A DNA stretch of 64,000 nt, taken from positions 74,890,659-74,954,658 of the forward strand of contig CM049313.1 in NCBI GenBank assembly GCA_026874595.1, in the 5' to 3' direction. Source of the stretch: Sipunculus nudus (lineage: Eukaryota; Annelida; Sipuncula; Golfingiida; Sipunculidae). Numbering within the stretch: position 1 is the first letter of the stretch; each line of letters opens with the position of its first letter. This document shows positions 12,493 through 24,395 of this stretch, in pieces. Both the position numbers and the translations under genes were made by a program. Below the pieces are notes generated by a model. It searched no databases. It saw nothing but the letters and a program-made list of their open reading frames with translations, and was not told the origin of the DNA.

Positions 12493-13970
12493 CGTCCATT
12501 TCTGGACTAGACAGTTCTCGAGTAGGCTTACACGCGATCCCTTTAAATAAGGGAAATGTTACCGTATTTAAATGAATGATTTGTTTTATTCAACTGTTTA
12601 GGTTAGTCTGAACATACTCCAGGCTCGTTCTATCTCGTATTATTGACAGTGAACCAATATAGTTTTGCTAAATTTTCTTCACGTTTAGTTTAAACTAGCT
12701 GTTCCCGAGGGAAATCCACGGCTCTATCTGATGTATATTTTGAAATGAGCTGATAGGAACTAAACGACGCATATTTTAATCCTGAGGTTTTGCTGGAACT
12801 TTTGTCATGTGTCATGTTAACAGACACATGCGTTATTTGTATACACATGCATATGTCGTTGAATTCTCTTGTACGTGAAACGTATGGCTGCCAATGTGAA
12901 AAAGATAGGACCAGACGAATATATTCCAACAATTTTTTTGTTAAAGTACTGTAAATTGTCATGGAATAAGCAGGTCTGGTGCAAAATTGACAACTGTCCC
13001 AGATAAAAAGAAAGCAGGTTAACATATTTCGATGAAAGCAAAGAAACCATTTCAGCCTTGGTTCGTTGAATTGTCCATAGACTATATCATTTTGGGGGTA
13101 AAAAGAATCACCACAAAATATATTTTCATATTAACCATTATGAAAAGGGACCATTTCTTTGTCCCCGTGTGGAAGCCAACTATTCTTATTAATGTATTCT
13201 GCCACTCGCAAGGTGATCTCGTGTCACTGAAGCATGACAGTGTTCACACATGAAACGCATACAGGTGAACACATGACTGATATGAAGGAGATTCTGATGA
13301 AAGTCTGTTCGCCCTGACTACAGATTCTAGTTTCTTGTCAATTTAAAGATGTACTAGTGATATTTTTTTTTATTTTACACCGTCCCTACAGGCATAGGAT
13401 CTAAACCAATATATGTGAATCCCTCAGCCCCTCAGCCTCAGAAAAAAAAATTAATAAAACACATGACTTGGCCGAACTTATGAAAGCATGGTTATCATGG
13501 AAAGATATTTTTGAATGTAAAAAAATCAACATACCTGTAACCCATAAAAAATTGTGGGAGTCACATCACTGGACTCAGTGCCCAGTGTTGACCAAACTGA
13601 AAAGCCCTCGCATTGAAAGCGGACTCATGTGGTCTTTGGATTAAAAACCTTTACTTCCTTTTGGGCTGGACAGCGCTCTGGCCAAGGTCTTAACAGGCCA
13701 GTGAAAATTCCAGAGGCGCCTCCTGAAAAAGCGTCACAGGCGTGGAGGAAAATGCAGCACAAAAGAAATAGGGGCACCTAATGGGGAAATATTAAAATTA
13801 TCAATTATTCAGCTTAATAGGGCATAATCCCGCAAAATAAAACAAACTTTTCCCAGAAGAGCACACTACCGATATGTCTGCCGAATTTGGAGAGTCAAAT
13901 CAGAACGAAAGCAGGTAAACACTGGTCTACAAAAAAAACCAACTCAGTATTAATTATATAGAATACCCGA
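12493..13970. other. Unassigned DNA
   Basis: No gene or repeat that I can name. Overlapping minus-strand open frames at 12.69-13.05 kb lack recognisable domains. Confidence 0.4.
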
Positions 13971-13987
13971 GTGTATATATAACGGTA

Positions 13988-14000
13988 CGTCTGCGTTACG
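13988..14000 (+). repeat. Candidate 5' target site duplication of the LINE
   Basis: CGTCTGCGTTACG here is repeated exactly at 17125-17137, just after the A-rich end of the LINE. A 13-bp direct repeat fits L1-type target-primed insertion. Because the host site is itself an inverted-repeat element with similar words, coincidence cannot be fully excluded. Confidence 0.6.
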
Positions 14001-17000
14001 TCACTGATCACGTTTGAGCAGCGAGTTGGCTACCGCCACTTTTATTTTACCGCCACAGATTTTAGAAAATGTTCTTATTTTTTGCGTCTGGTTTAAGAAA
14101 AATGCCAACAGGCTAAGTTAAATATATTATTAATTTAAACTGAACTATTCGACTGCGTTTTGGAACTGTAAATGTACGAGGGCTACGGAATGATCGGAAA
14201 CGGAATTATTTATTTAGTTACTTACGTGAGAAGAAATAGACGCTGTACTCTTACAAGAAATACATGAAACTGACGCAGATGTGAATATATGGGAACAAGA
14301 ATTTGAATCTCGGTTATTTGCAGTTTCGGGTTCAATACAAAGTGAAGGTTTGGTGACACTGATAGGCGAAACTTGTGAACATTTACTCTCTAAGATAAAA
14401 AAAGATTCCAGCTAGAATCCAAAAGGGTTCTTCAGAGTAGACTTGAGTGGGGAACGTTTTAGGGTTCCAGCTTGAGCCTTAAGGACGGGGGAGAAAACAC
14501 TCCAGGATGTCATATCATAGGTTTAGGATAAATTAATCATGTCATATGTCCATATTTAAGGGAAACAGTTTTGATAGAAAATATGATAACAGCGTACCTC
14601 ATAAAAAGAGGGAACCTGCAAGGATCAATGCTATTTATCATATTTATACTTGTATCCTTTCAATATGACGAATCCCCCCGACCAGTTGAAATGAAAACAC
14701 GTCTGTTAAGGAAACACATGTATTTATTTAATTGTAAAGGACCACCTGTGAAAAATATGCAACAGCCAAAAAGCATTAGCATTTGTATTCACCTTAATAA
14801 AAAATACTATAACTGGGCATTTGCGAAACAGAGTTCGTGAACATTTTTTTTTTACGTATGGAGAACATTTCATTCGGGCGAAAAAGTATTCTACTTGGAA
14901 AAGGAATACTCCATGGATAGCACGACGGTTAGATTTGTATTCGCAGACGAAGTAGTGCTGTCGAATTCAACACAGTGTAAGATATGTCCACATACGAAAT
15001 CGGATCATGGTTAATTACCCTATTTATATATAAAGCTTTTTAAACACGAGTCCAGGTATAGACAGCCTTGCCTAGAGTTCTATAAAGCTCCCTCGGCCGC
15101 TCTAAAAAACACATTGCTGGTTAACTCCTTGAACCTTGCAATTATAACAGGAAAACTCTCTATGAGCAAGAGAAAGCGAGTAATGGTAATATTGCCAAAA
15201 ACTAATACCCCACAAAATCGTTTAAAGCATTTTCGCCCAGTTTCTCTCACGTGCTGTGATTACCAAATAGGAGCAGCTGCCCTAGTGAATTCATTGAAAA
15301 AGGTCATTAAAAAAATTGTACATCCAGACCAGACAGCACATAGTACTGAAAAGGGAATTTTCCAGAATACACGCCTTGTCGAAGATGTTATAATATATAC
15401 TGAGCGAAAAGATATCCTTGGGACAATAATCGCATTGGATTACATAAAGGCTTTTGATACCGTGTCAACATTGTATTAAGAGAAAGTTCTTGAAGTTTTT
15501 AATTCTGGAGAGAGTTTTCGAAAATTGGTTTACATTTTGAATACAAATGTTAAAAGTTGAGTCATAAATTGCGTATGGATGACAGATTGGTTCATGCTGG
15601 AAAGAGGAGTGAGACAGGGTTATCCCCTATGCGCTCTGTTATTTATAGTAGCAAAAGAGTTGTTGTCTTGGGAAGTAAAACAGAGACGAAATAAAAGAGG
15701 GATAAAAAAGACAAAGACTGGCACCTAGAGGTATGCTTAATGCAGTATGCAGATAATGTAACTCTTTCTTAGAAAATTTCAAAAGATAAAAAGATAGCAC
15801 TAGAAATGGTAACAAACGTCAAAACCCAGTGGGCACTTAACAGTTTTTCAGTATTGAAAACAAATTGAAATGAGGTTGAGCTATTTTCAACTCGTTTTCA
15901 AAATTAAATAAATGATGATTATACACTGATGGTTCAATGTTGACGATCAACATAAACTATTTTTCAATATTTAATCAGTGTTGATATTTCCACTAGCAGT
16001 TAAATCTTAATTTTTCAACAATTAGTCAATATTGGATCAAGATTGATTATGAATAATCTCTCAATGAATTTTGATGATTCAAGGTCGAAGCAATTTTCAG
16101 TCACAACGCTTTTCCAATATTGTTTCAATATTGACGATAAATATTGTTTCAATATATAATCACTGGGAAGGATGTCAGGGTTAATGTTGAATAAAGTCGA
16201 ACCGCGATGTTGGTTGGAAATCGAGAAATCGATCGCAATCGGAAAACAATTTTTTAAATGGTTGTTTCGGCCATGTACAAAAATGAAAAACTGGGCGTAA
16301 AATTTGGAAACAATGGGAGCACGAGCACAATAGATGAAAATTGGACAGACTCTATATATCGGATGGAGAGCACCATAAATCTATGAAGTTTTCCAGTATT
16401 AGCCTGATGGGACGTATAACATTTGTGAAAAGTTTTACTATGTTGAAGATCGTACACCTGTCAAGTTTATACATTCCTGATAAATTTTAAACCCTAATTA
16501 ACTCGATGTATAGTTTCATTTGGGAGAAAGACACAAAAGGTACTGTAAGAGTGAGGAAAAAAGTCGATGGATTTACACAAAGATTATGACTTCCAATGGG
16601 AGGAAATATGGAATATGGCTCATCATAACACTGAAGAACCGATAATAATTACTTTGTAATGGAAATTATAACATCGAATATACCCAACGAATGTGTTGTT
16701 AAAGAAAATGGGGATAACGGATACAGAGAAATGCAATACATCTGGTATTAAACAGATCTTAAGCTATTTCTCTGTAAAGTGTAATCGAGTACGGAATTAA
16801 TGGTCACCAATAAACCAACACATAAGTGAAAACACGAAACAAACCTTACTTTAAGTGATACGGATAGAATGTTATGTGGAAACATAGGTTGCAAGAAGTA
16901 TAATTGGGAAAATCTCGTTATATTAATTGGCAAACGTTGAGTTAGTAAATATAAATATGGTAAATACAATAATATACAAATGTTATTTCAGATAGAGTGT

Positions 17001-17120
17001 TAATATAAAGGTATGAATTAACTAACGTGTAACAAATGTGCAATAAATATACAAAGAAAATACATAATGATGAAAATAGAATACTGGTGAAAAAAATTGT
17101 ATGAGATGCTACAAAAAAAC
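14001..17120 (+). pseudogene. Decayed L1/Tx1-like LINE (endonuclease plus reverse transcriptase)
   Basis: This is the remnant of an ORF2-type polyprotein that nicked target DNA and copied its own RNA into it. The APE endonuclease start is visible as NVRGLR (14171-14188) and LLQEIH (about 14248-14265), separated by a one-base frameshift. The endonuclease end shows RRLDLY (about 14925) and the SDH motif (15000-15008). Reverse transcriptase follows from SPGIDSL (about 15050), EFYK, and an open stretch 15114-15479 with FRPVSL, HPDQT and ALDYIKAFDTV, then VRQGYPL (about 15610) and YADN at 15746-15757, where active enzymes have YADD. After the inserted MITE come MSGLMLNK (about 16171), LMGRITFVKSF (about 16406) and a LLKKMGITDTEKC stretch. 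An A-rich end (17112-17119) is followed by the 13-mer CGTCTGCGTTACG, which also sits just before the element. Stops and frameshifts are frequent. The segment between SDH and SPGID is only about 40 bp, so a large internal part is deleted. Confidence 0.85.
15825..16167. mobile_element. 343-bp MITE with CCCAGTG/CACTGGG ends inserted in the LINE
   Basis: The element begins CCCAGTGGGCAC and ends AATCACTGGG. It interrupts the LINE frame precisely: the codons for KIALEMVTNVKT end at its left edge and RMSGLMLNK resumes at its right edge, where related LINE proteins are continuous. The interior is AT-rich with many TTTCAATATTG-like words, several of them mutually inverted. It has no coding capacity. 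Target duplication is unclear (AAA on the left, AAG on the right). Confidence 0.78.
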
Positions 17121-17235
17121 TTTGCGTCTGCGTTACGACCCATGGAAACGCAGTGTATGACCGTGTACAGTTAACGCTATGTGGGCGTTACGTACCTAAC
17201 GTGGACGTATCGCAGACAAAGCGGTTATGTACACC

Positions 17236-20055
17236 ATACAGGCTTTATTTACAGCTGGCAAGTTCAAAATACACTAATTAACCTTCCAGTTCACAAAGTT
17301 CAATACACAATTAACGATTGTATTACACTCCACAAATATGCAATTAATAATTCAGTATTAAAAAGATGGAAACAATAGTAACCCAAAGGGAATGTTGTTA
17401 CTTATTTTCTTAACACCAATACTCATGAATTGATAAACTGTATTAAAGTCAGATTTGACACTGAAAATACCATGCACTGCCTTGTTTTTCATCCTCTTTC
17501 AATAACGCTTTTCCTAGCCCAACTCACAAAGCTTAATATTGTAGCCGAATAAAAAGCATTCACATTCACCAGCTCCAGTAGTAATTAGGGGGCTTACACA
17601 TTTTACATTCGGTTTCAAGCTTTTGTTTTTAATAGAATCAAATATAGAATTTATATAGATAAAAAAGAATACATATCATTCATAAATGAAAAAAGATATG
17701 GAATGTCATTATAAACCAAAATAACTACTAACATCTACAGATTAAATGTAACAGAAAGACAAAGAACTTATTGAAAACAAATAATTTGACTTAGAAACAC
17801 ATTAAAGGCATACTCAGTCACGTCCGTTATGAGATAAAAGACTACAGAAGCCTACACTAATCGGCAATGATTATTTTCATAATAACACAATGCCTTCATT
17901 GTGGTGGGTATTTCCACGTGATTTTGATGATAACTCTTGAACAATGTAGGACCGTGATTGTTTCACAGGGATTAGATATATCCATTACCAGATGCACGAA
18001 GATATCCATGGCCTTGAGATGTATTTAAAGAACTCTAACACGACACTTCGTTCAATGATTGGGGTCGCATTTCTGGTTGGTCAATGATTTGACTAGAAAG
18101 AATGATAATACATTTAGTAATTGTTGGATGCTCCGCAATCCGTGTTAGCATTTACTTATTTAGCCCATATTCGCAGGTTCATTCGTGCAAAGGTTATTGC
18201 ACATTTGCTGCAGCACACATACCATAACACATACGGACCAGGATGAACTCATAACCCTCTGGCGAAGGCAACTTTAAATTTAACCGGAACACAGGGCGCC
18301 ATTGAAAAATGCCATCACCACTGAGACTCTCATCAAAATGTAATTGAATCAACTGTGTATGAATCTGAAAACCAAGGGCCTATTCCGAAGTACAAAGCCT
18401 TATGAAACGGCCTACATTTCAGTTTATTTGTACATGACTATTATATTTCAGGGTACGGGGACTAGCTCAAATACGTCTAGACTAGATTCACATTGTTAAT
18501 ATACACATGCTCAGACCTCATGTATTAATAAAACCAGCTAAAACCACTGACCAGACACACTGAAAGCGGCACTTACTGAAGAACCCATAGCTTACTTAAG
18601 CAGAAGAGGCAGAGACTGAAGAATCAAATAGCGGAGCAGTAATATAAATTTTTTATGAGAGGTGCTTTGGTGCTGGAAATGTAAGAAATAAGACACCCGG
18701 TGATTTTATCAGCACCTTCATTTTCCTTTTCTAATCTTCGGTTATTCTATAGTAAACCAGATGTACGATGCTTTTAAATTATTAACCAATTCATGGTTAT
18801 AACTTATATAAAGTTATTGACGAAGATCCTTCCATCTTAGCTTGAAATAAGAAAACGTAGATAAAGGCAGGAACACGACATACTTTTGAGTACAGAGTGA
18901 ATGCTTTCATCTTGAAATTGCAATACTTAAAGCAAAAAAAAAAAGAAACCATTTGGATAAAGCAACACAATTTCATTACTTGCGTAATACTAACTCAAGA
19001 AACGTTTTATTTCATGTTTTCAATCAAATGCTTTATGTAGAAATTCAATATACTTTTTCCAGTAAATACAAAATTAATGTTTTTGATTTTTTTTCAATGA
19101 AATAAAGGGACAATATTAAACAATCAATAGGCCCCCCGCCTCCCACCCCCATGGTTGATCTGACTAGTTCTTTCATCATGAATTGATAGGACTAAGGGAC
19201 AATATTGGACCAGCAGATTCTAGTGATAACTGTTTGACAGACAATACCACTAAATTTTATTTATAACATACTTAAAAGGTGATGGATTAGAGAAAAAGGT
19301 ATTATCCCAACAAATGCAGAATTAAACGGCTTCCTATATAATGACTTAATTGAAATAAACCAAATAATTTCATTCTGAGCACTGGTTTATGCCAGACAAA
19401 TAATTAAAGGGACAAAAAAAAATGATGTTTTTTTTCCCTTCGACAGGCGATTGCACCTTAGCTATTTAGACTTCACAAGCCACCAAATATTCCCATAGTA
19501 AGTACCGTCCATCGTCACAACCAGCAAGAGGGGCTGACGTAGTTGTCAACGTAACATGAGAACCCCGCTCGAATGGTTGTCAGATCCAAGAGGATATTAA
19601 ACCCGCTTCAGATATTTTTATTTACAGGAATCCCTGAGGTATTGCCAAGAATTCCAAAGGTACTTGTCGTCCCTTTGTTTTGTTGTTCTTCTTTTCGAGC
19701 AATTTTAAGACTTCTTAAGTACTTAACTAAAGTTGGTCCAAATCCCAAGAATCGGAATGTCCTATTTACGATATACCACTGAGGTAATGCTATACATTTA
19801 GTCGGCTTGCTTAAAACGCTTACGTTTTGTTGTTGTGAAAGCCGGAGTACAGTCCGGTAATATTGTTACAGCAACCACAAGCACGTTGTGCTTTAAATAA
19901 TCTTAAACAACACTTACGTTTCCAATTACCTGAAGTAACGGAAACCAAGTGATATATGTGTTCATAAAGCACACCTTCTTTAATAACTTTAATGCACTTT
20001 CAAAAGAAATTATTTGGTTTACAAATACTTATGGAGTGCCAGGAACTCGCCCGGG
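17236..20055. other. Mostly unassigned DNA
   Basis: No gene recognised. It contains the short dispersed repeat copy at 18161-18275, annotated separately. Confidence 0.4.
18161..18275. repeat. Dispersed repeat ending TGGCGAAGGCAA, copy 2 (internally deleted)
   Basis: Starts 'tagcccatattcgcaggttcattcgtgcaaa' (read in pieces) and ends 'ggatgaactcataaccctctggcgaaggcaa'. Both ends match the copies at 10.1 and 24.1 kb, but most of the middle is missing, leaving about 115 bp. Confidence 0.55.
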
Positions 20056-20057
20056 TT

Positions 20058-20575
20058 GACTGCAGCGTATTCAACATACTTCCGCAAAGATTATAACTCG
20101 AACGGCGAAATCAAATAAAACAAATATTGAAATATCTGCACTGGCAACCGGTGGAATGTATGTTTTGTCTACACGTACAAAGCACTGAACGGTCTAGCCC
20201 CATCATATTCACGTAATCGTCTTGATGAACTTATTCCATTTAGGTCACTGGGGATAAGGTTTGTTGCCAACACCGCCGGCAAGGAACTGTTATATCCGCC
20301 GAGAAATGTTTCAGGACAGTCCCTCCGGTAGTATGGAACAGTTTACCTGCCTTCATGAAACATATCGATTATTTGGTTACTTTTATATAATTTTAAAAAA
20401 AATTACTTTTTTTTTTCGTTTTTAAACTCTTACATACACTTATTCATAACATAATTAATTTTCATGAGACTGTAATTTTTTGAGACTGTAGTTTGTGTGC
20501 TTTTAATTAGACAGCGCTTTTAGTTCAAGGATTTAATTCAAGATTAAGCGCTATATAAATATTGACAATCATAAT
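20058..20575 (+). pseudogene. CR1/L2-type LINE, 3' remnant
   Basis: The frame-broken translation keeps the order of conserved words found at the C-terminus of CR1/L2/Jockey-type reverse transcriptases. LQRIQHTSAKIITRT is at 20060-20105. It is followed by an LHW-like segment encoded in another frame (ILKYLHWQPV), then the 'G.saF..vP.vWNSLPaf' region near 20310-20360. The non-coding tail reads 'attaagcgctatataaatattg' with a final ATAATACTTTATTAATA. Several frameshifts and stops are present, so it is a dead 5'-truncated copy. The subclade is uncertain. Confidence 0.65.
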
Positions 20576-21320
20576 ACTTTATTAATAAATGTATGTATTA
20601 TTTGTTTATACCATTAACAATTCCTATGATTTTAGGGTAAAAATGACGTCTTATTTACATTTTGTGTGAACAAAATATTATCTGTTAATTGTGTCATCAT
20701 TAAATACTTTGATCCCCTGTCAGCGGATGAGCCAGTGGACTGCGCAGATGCTCAACACTCGAATGCATAGTAAGGCGTATTTTATGACAATTTCTTTGCT
20801 TTTCTCTCATCCAGTTGATAAATATTATAATCACAGACAGGTTAGTCGTGATAATTTCCTTCCCCTAGATGTTTGGCCTTGCCGAAGGTGTTTGCACTTA
20901 CATAATTTTTCCTGTTGTTTAAATTGCATTCATGGTCGTGTGACCTCTACACCTCGGCTAATGGACTCTTCTTTTAAACGCTGTAGCATCCATGATATCT
21001 GAAGTTACAGTCAGCAGAGAATTAATATTCCCAGTCCCCGGAGACTAATAACTCGCGACTGTTTTCAAACATCAAAGGAAATCTGAACCGGAGAGCGGGA
21101 GTCTGGGGATTCAAGCCTGAGATCGACCGGCGTATCGGTGTCATGATATTATCACCCAATGTTTACGTTTCACTCATATATTGGTATCATCAAGGATTTC
21201 ACCACGGACAAGGCGCCTGTACATGTAACTGAAACTGCTGTCAAACGAATCCCGATTCTTTTTCTTAAGAACTTCAGTCTGATATTTCACGTAAGAGGTC
21301 AGATATATTACGCCTTAAAG

Positions 21321-21324
<4 letters not shown>
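20576..21324. other. Unassigned DNA
   Basis: No feature recognised. A 103-codon open frame at 20691-21002 has no recognisable domain. Confidence 0.35.

Positions 21325-21399
<75 letters not shown>
21325..21399. repeat. (AT)n(AG)n compound microsatellite
   Basis: About 36 bp of AT dinucleotides followed directly by about 39 bp of AG dinucleotides. Confidence 0.95.
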
Positions 21400-21408
<9 letters not shown>

Positions 21409-23040
21409 TTAAGAGCTATTTCTATTCAATGAAAGTAAAGAGGTACACGTGTAAGTCTGTGTGTGCTGGGCAGAACGAGGGAGAGTTTGTATGTGTGCGT
21501 GTATACATGTGTGCGTTGAAACTAAATTTCAGCCTTAAAAATCATTGCTGAGTTGACACATTAGTTAAACTAAAGTAATATTGCTTTATTACATTGCAAC
21601 AAGAAACCCAACAATTAATTCTCTAGGAAGTTGTATTTCATCTGGAATCGCTCAGTTCTACTTAAATTTTTATTCAGTGTAATGTCTAGGACAATTGAAA
21701 TTTCAGCTCATTCACTGAACAATTAAGACTCTAATTAGGAAACATTTTTTTTTATTTTCCCAGTGGAAAATCGATATAAATACTTTTCACAAAGCAGGCA
21801 CAGACTGATGTCGTTAAACACATCGTCATATTATTACTTTTTTAATTAACAGCCCTTTCGGCTTCCCGATTATATAAGCTCTCTTATAATTTGAGCTATT
21901 TTCGGAATCACAGATCATTACCTGACAATTAGGATTTCAATATAATAAAAACGAACGTTGATTCAAATTGGTTTGGCTTTCTCTATTGTAATTTTATAGG
22001 GCGATTTATATGACATTAATCTGTTTTCTATATATTGCCTCTCTTTAATTTGAACCAATGTAATGACATTATTAATAATTAGGTTTTGATCTAATGCATC
22101 ACGTCAAATGATTCAAAACATACCAGTCGTTGAAATTCAACAAAAATATATATAATTTTCTATGCGAGTCTTATCGTATCAGGTGTAACTTGTTCATTGA
22201 AGATAAGCTTGCAGACATGACAACCTCATTTCTATCGGATGTCAATTTTGCCACTTTTAAACAAGCCTCTTCTATGCCCAAGCCCTTATATCTTATATAT
22301 ATTTAATTTCTTGTTCGCATTTCACTGGTTTAATGCAAGCTTATCAATTGTATGTAAATAGGAATCTGATTTCTAAATAAACAAATGTTGTTGTTTAATA
22401 TCAAATATCATCTTTATGGACATTATACTTTTCCTATTTTTTTTTTTATTAGAGGGGGGATATCATGTATTCTTGTGCCTTTTCCAAGTCCCCTGAAAAG
22501 GGAGCAATAGAAGCATTAAGAATAAACACTGAGAATTAATAATTTATTTTTAAAATATTATTTCTAGACGTATCCTTAAACTAAAGCACTTTTCCAGAAG
22601 GAAAATGCCCGAACGGAACCGGAGCCCTTATTGCAGTTACCTTAACAATGCAGCACACGCCATTAAAAATTTCGTTTACTGGAGCCGTTAAAAATGAGCC
22701 TAATTAATATACAAACGCGTGTACACATTTCATATCACTTCGTATCATCACATCTCTAATTGTAAAACCTTTTACCATTATATACAATAAAAAAATTCCG
22801 AAGTTAAACTCATATTTTCGCACGAATAAGGAGGCTACACTTTTATATGTCGTTTTCTTTTTCATATTGATTAACTATATTAACTATACAATTAAGTTGT
22901 ATTTATTTTTTTTAAATAATTCCTTATTAGGCTGTCTGTTTAATAAACTGGCCATGTTTCTGAAGTTTCTTACTTATACGAGTGTCTTTCCAGTCGTGCA
23001 TATATACAAAGGAGAATAGCTCTGGCTTCCCGTCTGTCTA
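21400..23040. other. Unique AT-rich DNA, TAAT-rich
   Basis: No gene or named repeat. The 21.7-22.1 kb part is rich in TAAT and ATTA words, including 'ctctaattagg' and 'attaataattagg', as bound by homeodomain proteins. A regulatory role is only a possibility. Confidence 0.3.
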
Positions 23041-23460
23041 TAAGCTCGGCATACGTATTAACAATTATGATACGATACAATTTCGTAATTTCCTATCGTA
23101 ACGTCGTATCGCAAATACGCAAAATCGTATCGTATTTTCCTATACGCTATACGTGCAAGGGAATAATTATATCAGATACTGATCAGTAACAATGCTTAAT
23201 TTCAAACATATCAAATGGTTCTATACATCGCAGACTGGCTTTATGTGATACGAGCAAGAAGAAATTAAAGCCACCTATAAGCCTGGAGTACATTTTGAAA
23301 TTTGGATACGATAGGATAGAAAGCCAGTTCGGACATTCTCGGAAAAAATACGATAGGATACGAAGCCGAGATCGTAGGACTTCGTATCATATTTAAACAT
23401 ATATACACGAAGTGATGGATTTAGTGTCGTATCCTTTTTTGTATCATATTATATCCAGAT
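23041..23460. repeat. Region of repeated TCGTATCGTATT-type words
   Basis: CGTATCGTA and TTTCCTATACG words recur at 23060-23160 on the plus strand. Their reverse complements ACGATAGGATA recur at 23305-23365. This suggests a short inverted-repeat element or the ends of a decayed DNA element. No terminal repeats can be fixed. Confidence 0.4.
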
Positions 23461-23780
23461 TTCGTAACAAGTTCGCTCGGCTTTGAGTGGCCATGGGAGT
23501 TTATAGATTGAGCGGTACCAAGACAACGCTTCATGGAAAGTCATCTTCCCAAGCCCCAAACACGCAGCTCCAACAGCCGATAGTTCCCCGTTAGGTTTAT
23601 AATCAGCTGATACCAAGGCATTAACCTGAAAGCAATGTTGGCGAGCAATTGACAGTTTTAATTTTCCGGTTCTTTCTAAGACAAGGATATCCTTGTGGCA
23701 CACTCGGACCATGTCAAAAACTGCGTTCAAAGGTATCTCATGCAGGTAATTATAAAAATTAGGATAGTTCGGTTTTTTTT
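23449..23780 (-). CDS. Unrecognised open frame, possible exon or element-derived fragment
   Basis: This is an open frame of about 106 codons on the minus strand, closed upstream by TAA and downstream by TAA. The translation has balanced, protein-like composition, for example the words VFDMVRVCHKDILVLER and MTFHEALSWYRSIYKLPW, which is unusual among open frames here. There is no convincing ATG start, because the first ATG lies inside. No clear splice acceptor lies at the left of the frame, and I recognise no family. It lies next to the TCGTATCG-type repeat words, so it may belong to a mobile element. It could also be chance. Confidence 0.25.
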
Positions 23781-24100
23781 AAACTGTACAGTTTTACGGG
23801 TGTTTACGTATGAAAGAAATGTGTATAAATAATTATTTTGTGTGTGTTTTTTTTTCATATATCTTCTTGCTAAAGAGCTGTCATTTGCGGGGAATTCTAG
23901 TATTCATAATTTAATTGGCACCTTAAATTTGGTGACCAACTGGCTCATAATCCGATCACTGAAGCTAGTATTCTCTTCACACTTCATGTTGGTGGCTGGT
24001 CATAAAAGACTTTGAATCAATATTACAGACTTAACTAGGAATATGCATTTTAAGGTATGTACGCCTTCTCTCCACGTCCCGTGTTTTCATTCACATGCTG
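23781..24100. other. Unassigned DNA
   Basis: No feature recognised. Confidence 0.4.
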
Positions 24101-24395
24101 GCCCATATTCCCAGGTTCATTGGTGCATACGTTCTTAACAAGTGTTTGTATTTACTTAATCCCTTATTCACCAATTCGGCCCATATGTGACTGCACATTT
24201 TTTGAATATTCGGGGAAGTCGTTCCAGGATCCAATCATGGGCCCGACCCCAAAATCTACACACCGATTCTACATTGGCCCAATCCCGAGGTGCCCTGAAA
24301 TTTCATGGGAATCCGTATATGATTGCACATATCACACACAAACAAACACACATACGAACGGAAATGAACGCATTCCCTCCTGGCGGAGGCAATAA
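24101..24395. repeat. Dispersed repeat ending TGGCGGAGGCAAT, copy 3 (longest)
   Basis: Begins 'gcccatattcccaggttcat' and ends 'cattccctcctggcggaggcaat', with a (CACA/AAAC)-rich block near 24330-24355. It aligns end to end with 10131-10396. The 112-codon open frame through it is not conserved in the other copies, so I treat it as incidental. Confidence 0.7.

Larger units (their letters stand above)
13971..17235. mobile_element. Small TIR element (MITE) split by a LINE insertion
   Basis: The left arm at 13971-14000 reads GTGTATATATAACGG then TACGTCTGCGTTACG. The right arm ending at 17235, reverse-complemented, begins GTGTACATAACCGC then TTTGTCTGCGATACG, so the two arms are imperfect inverted repeats. 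Removing the intervening 3.1 kb (14001 to about 17124, plus one copy of the 13-bp repeat) leaves an element of roughly 128 bp. This is the oldest layer of the nest. The superfamily is unknown because the terminal duplications are unclear. Confidence 0.5.

Noticed and set aside
13540-13760. Possible further SINE copy because of the shared word CTGGACAGCGCTC with 28.59 kb
   Set aside because: Only 13 bp match and the flanks do not align.
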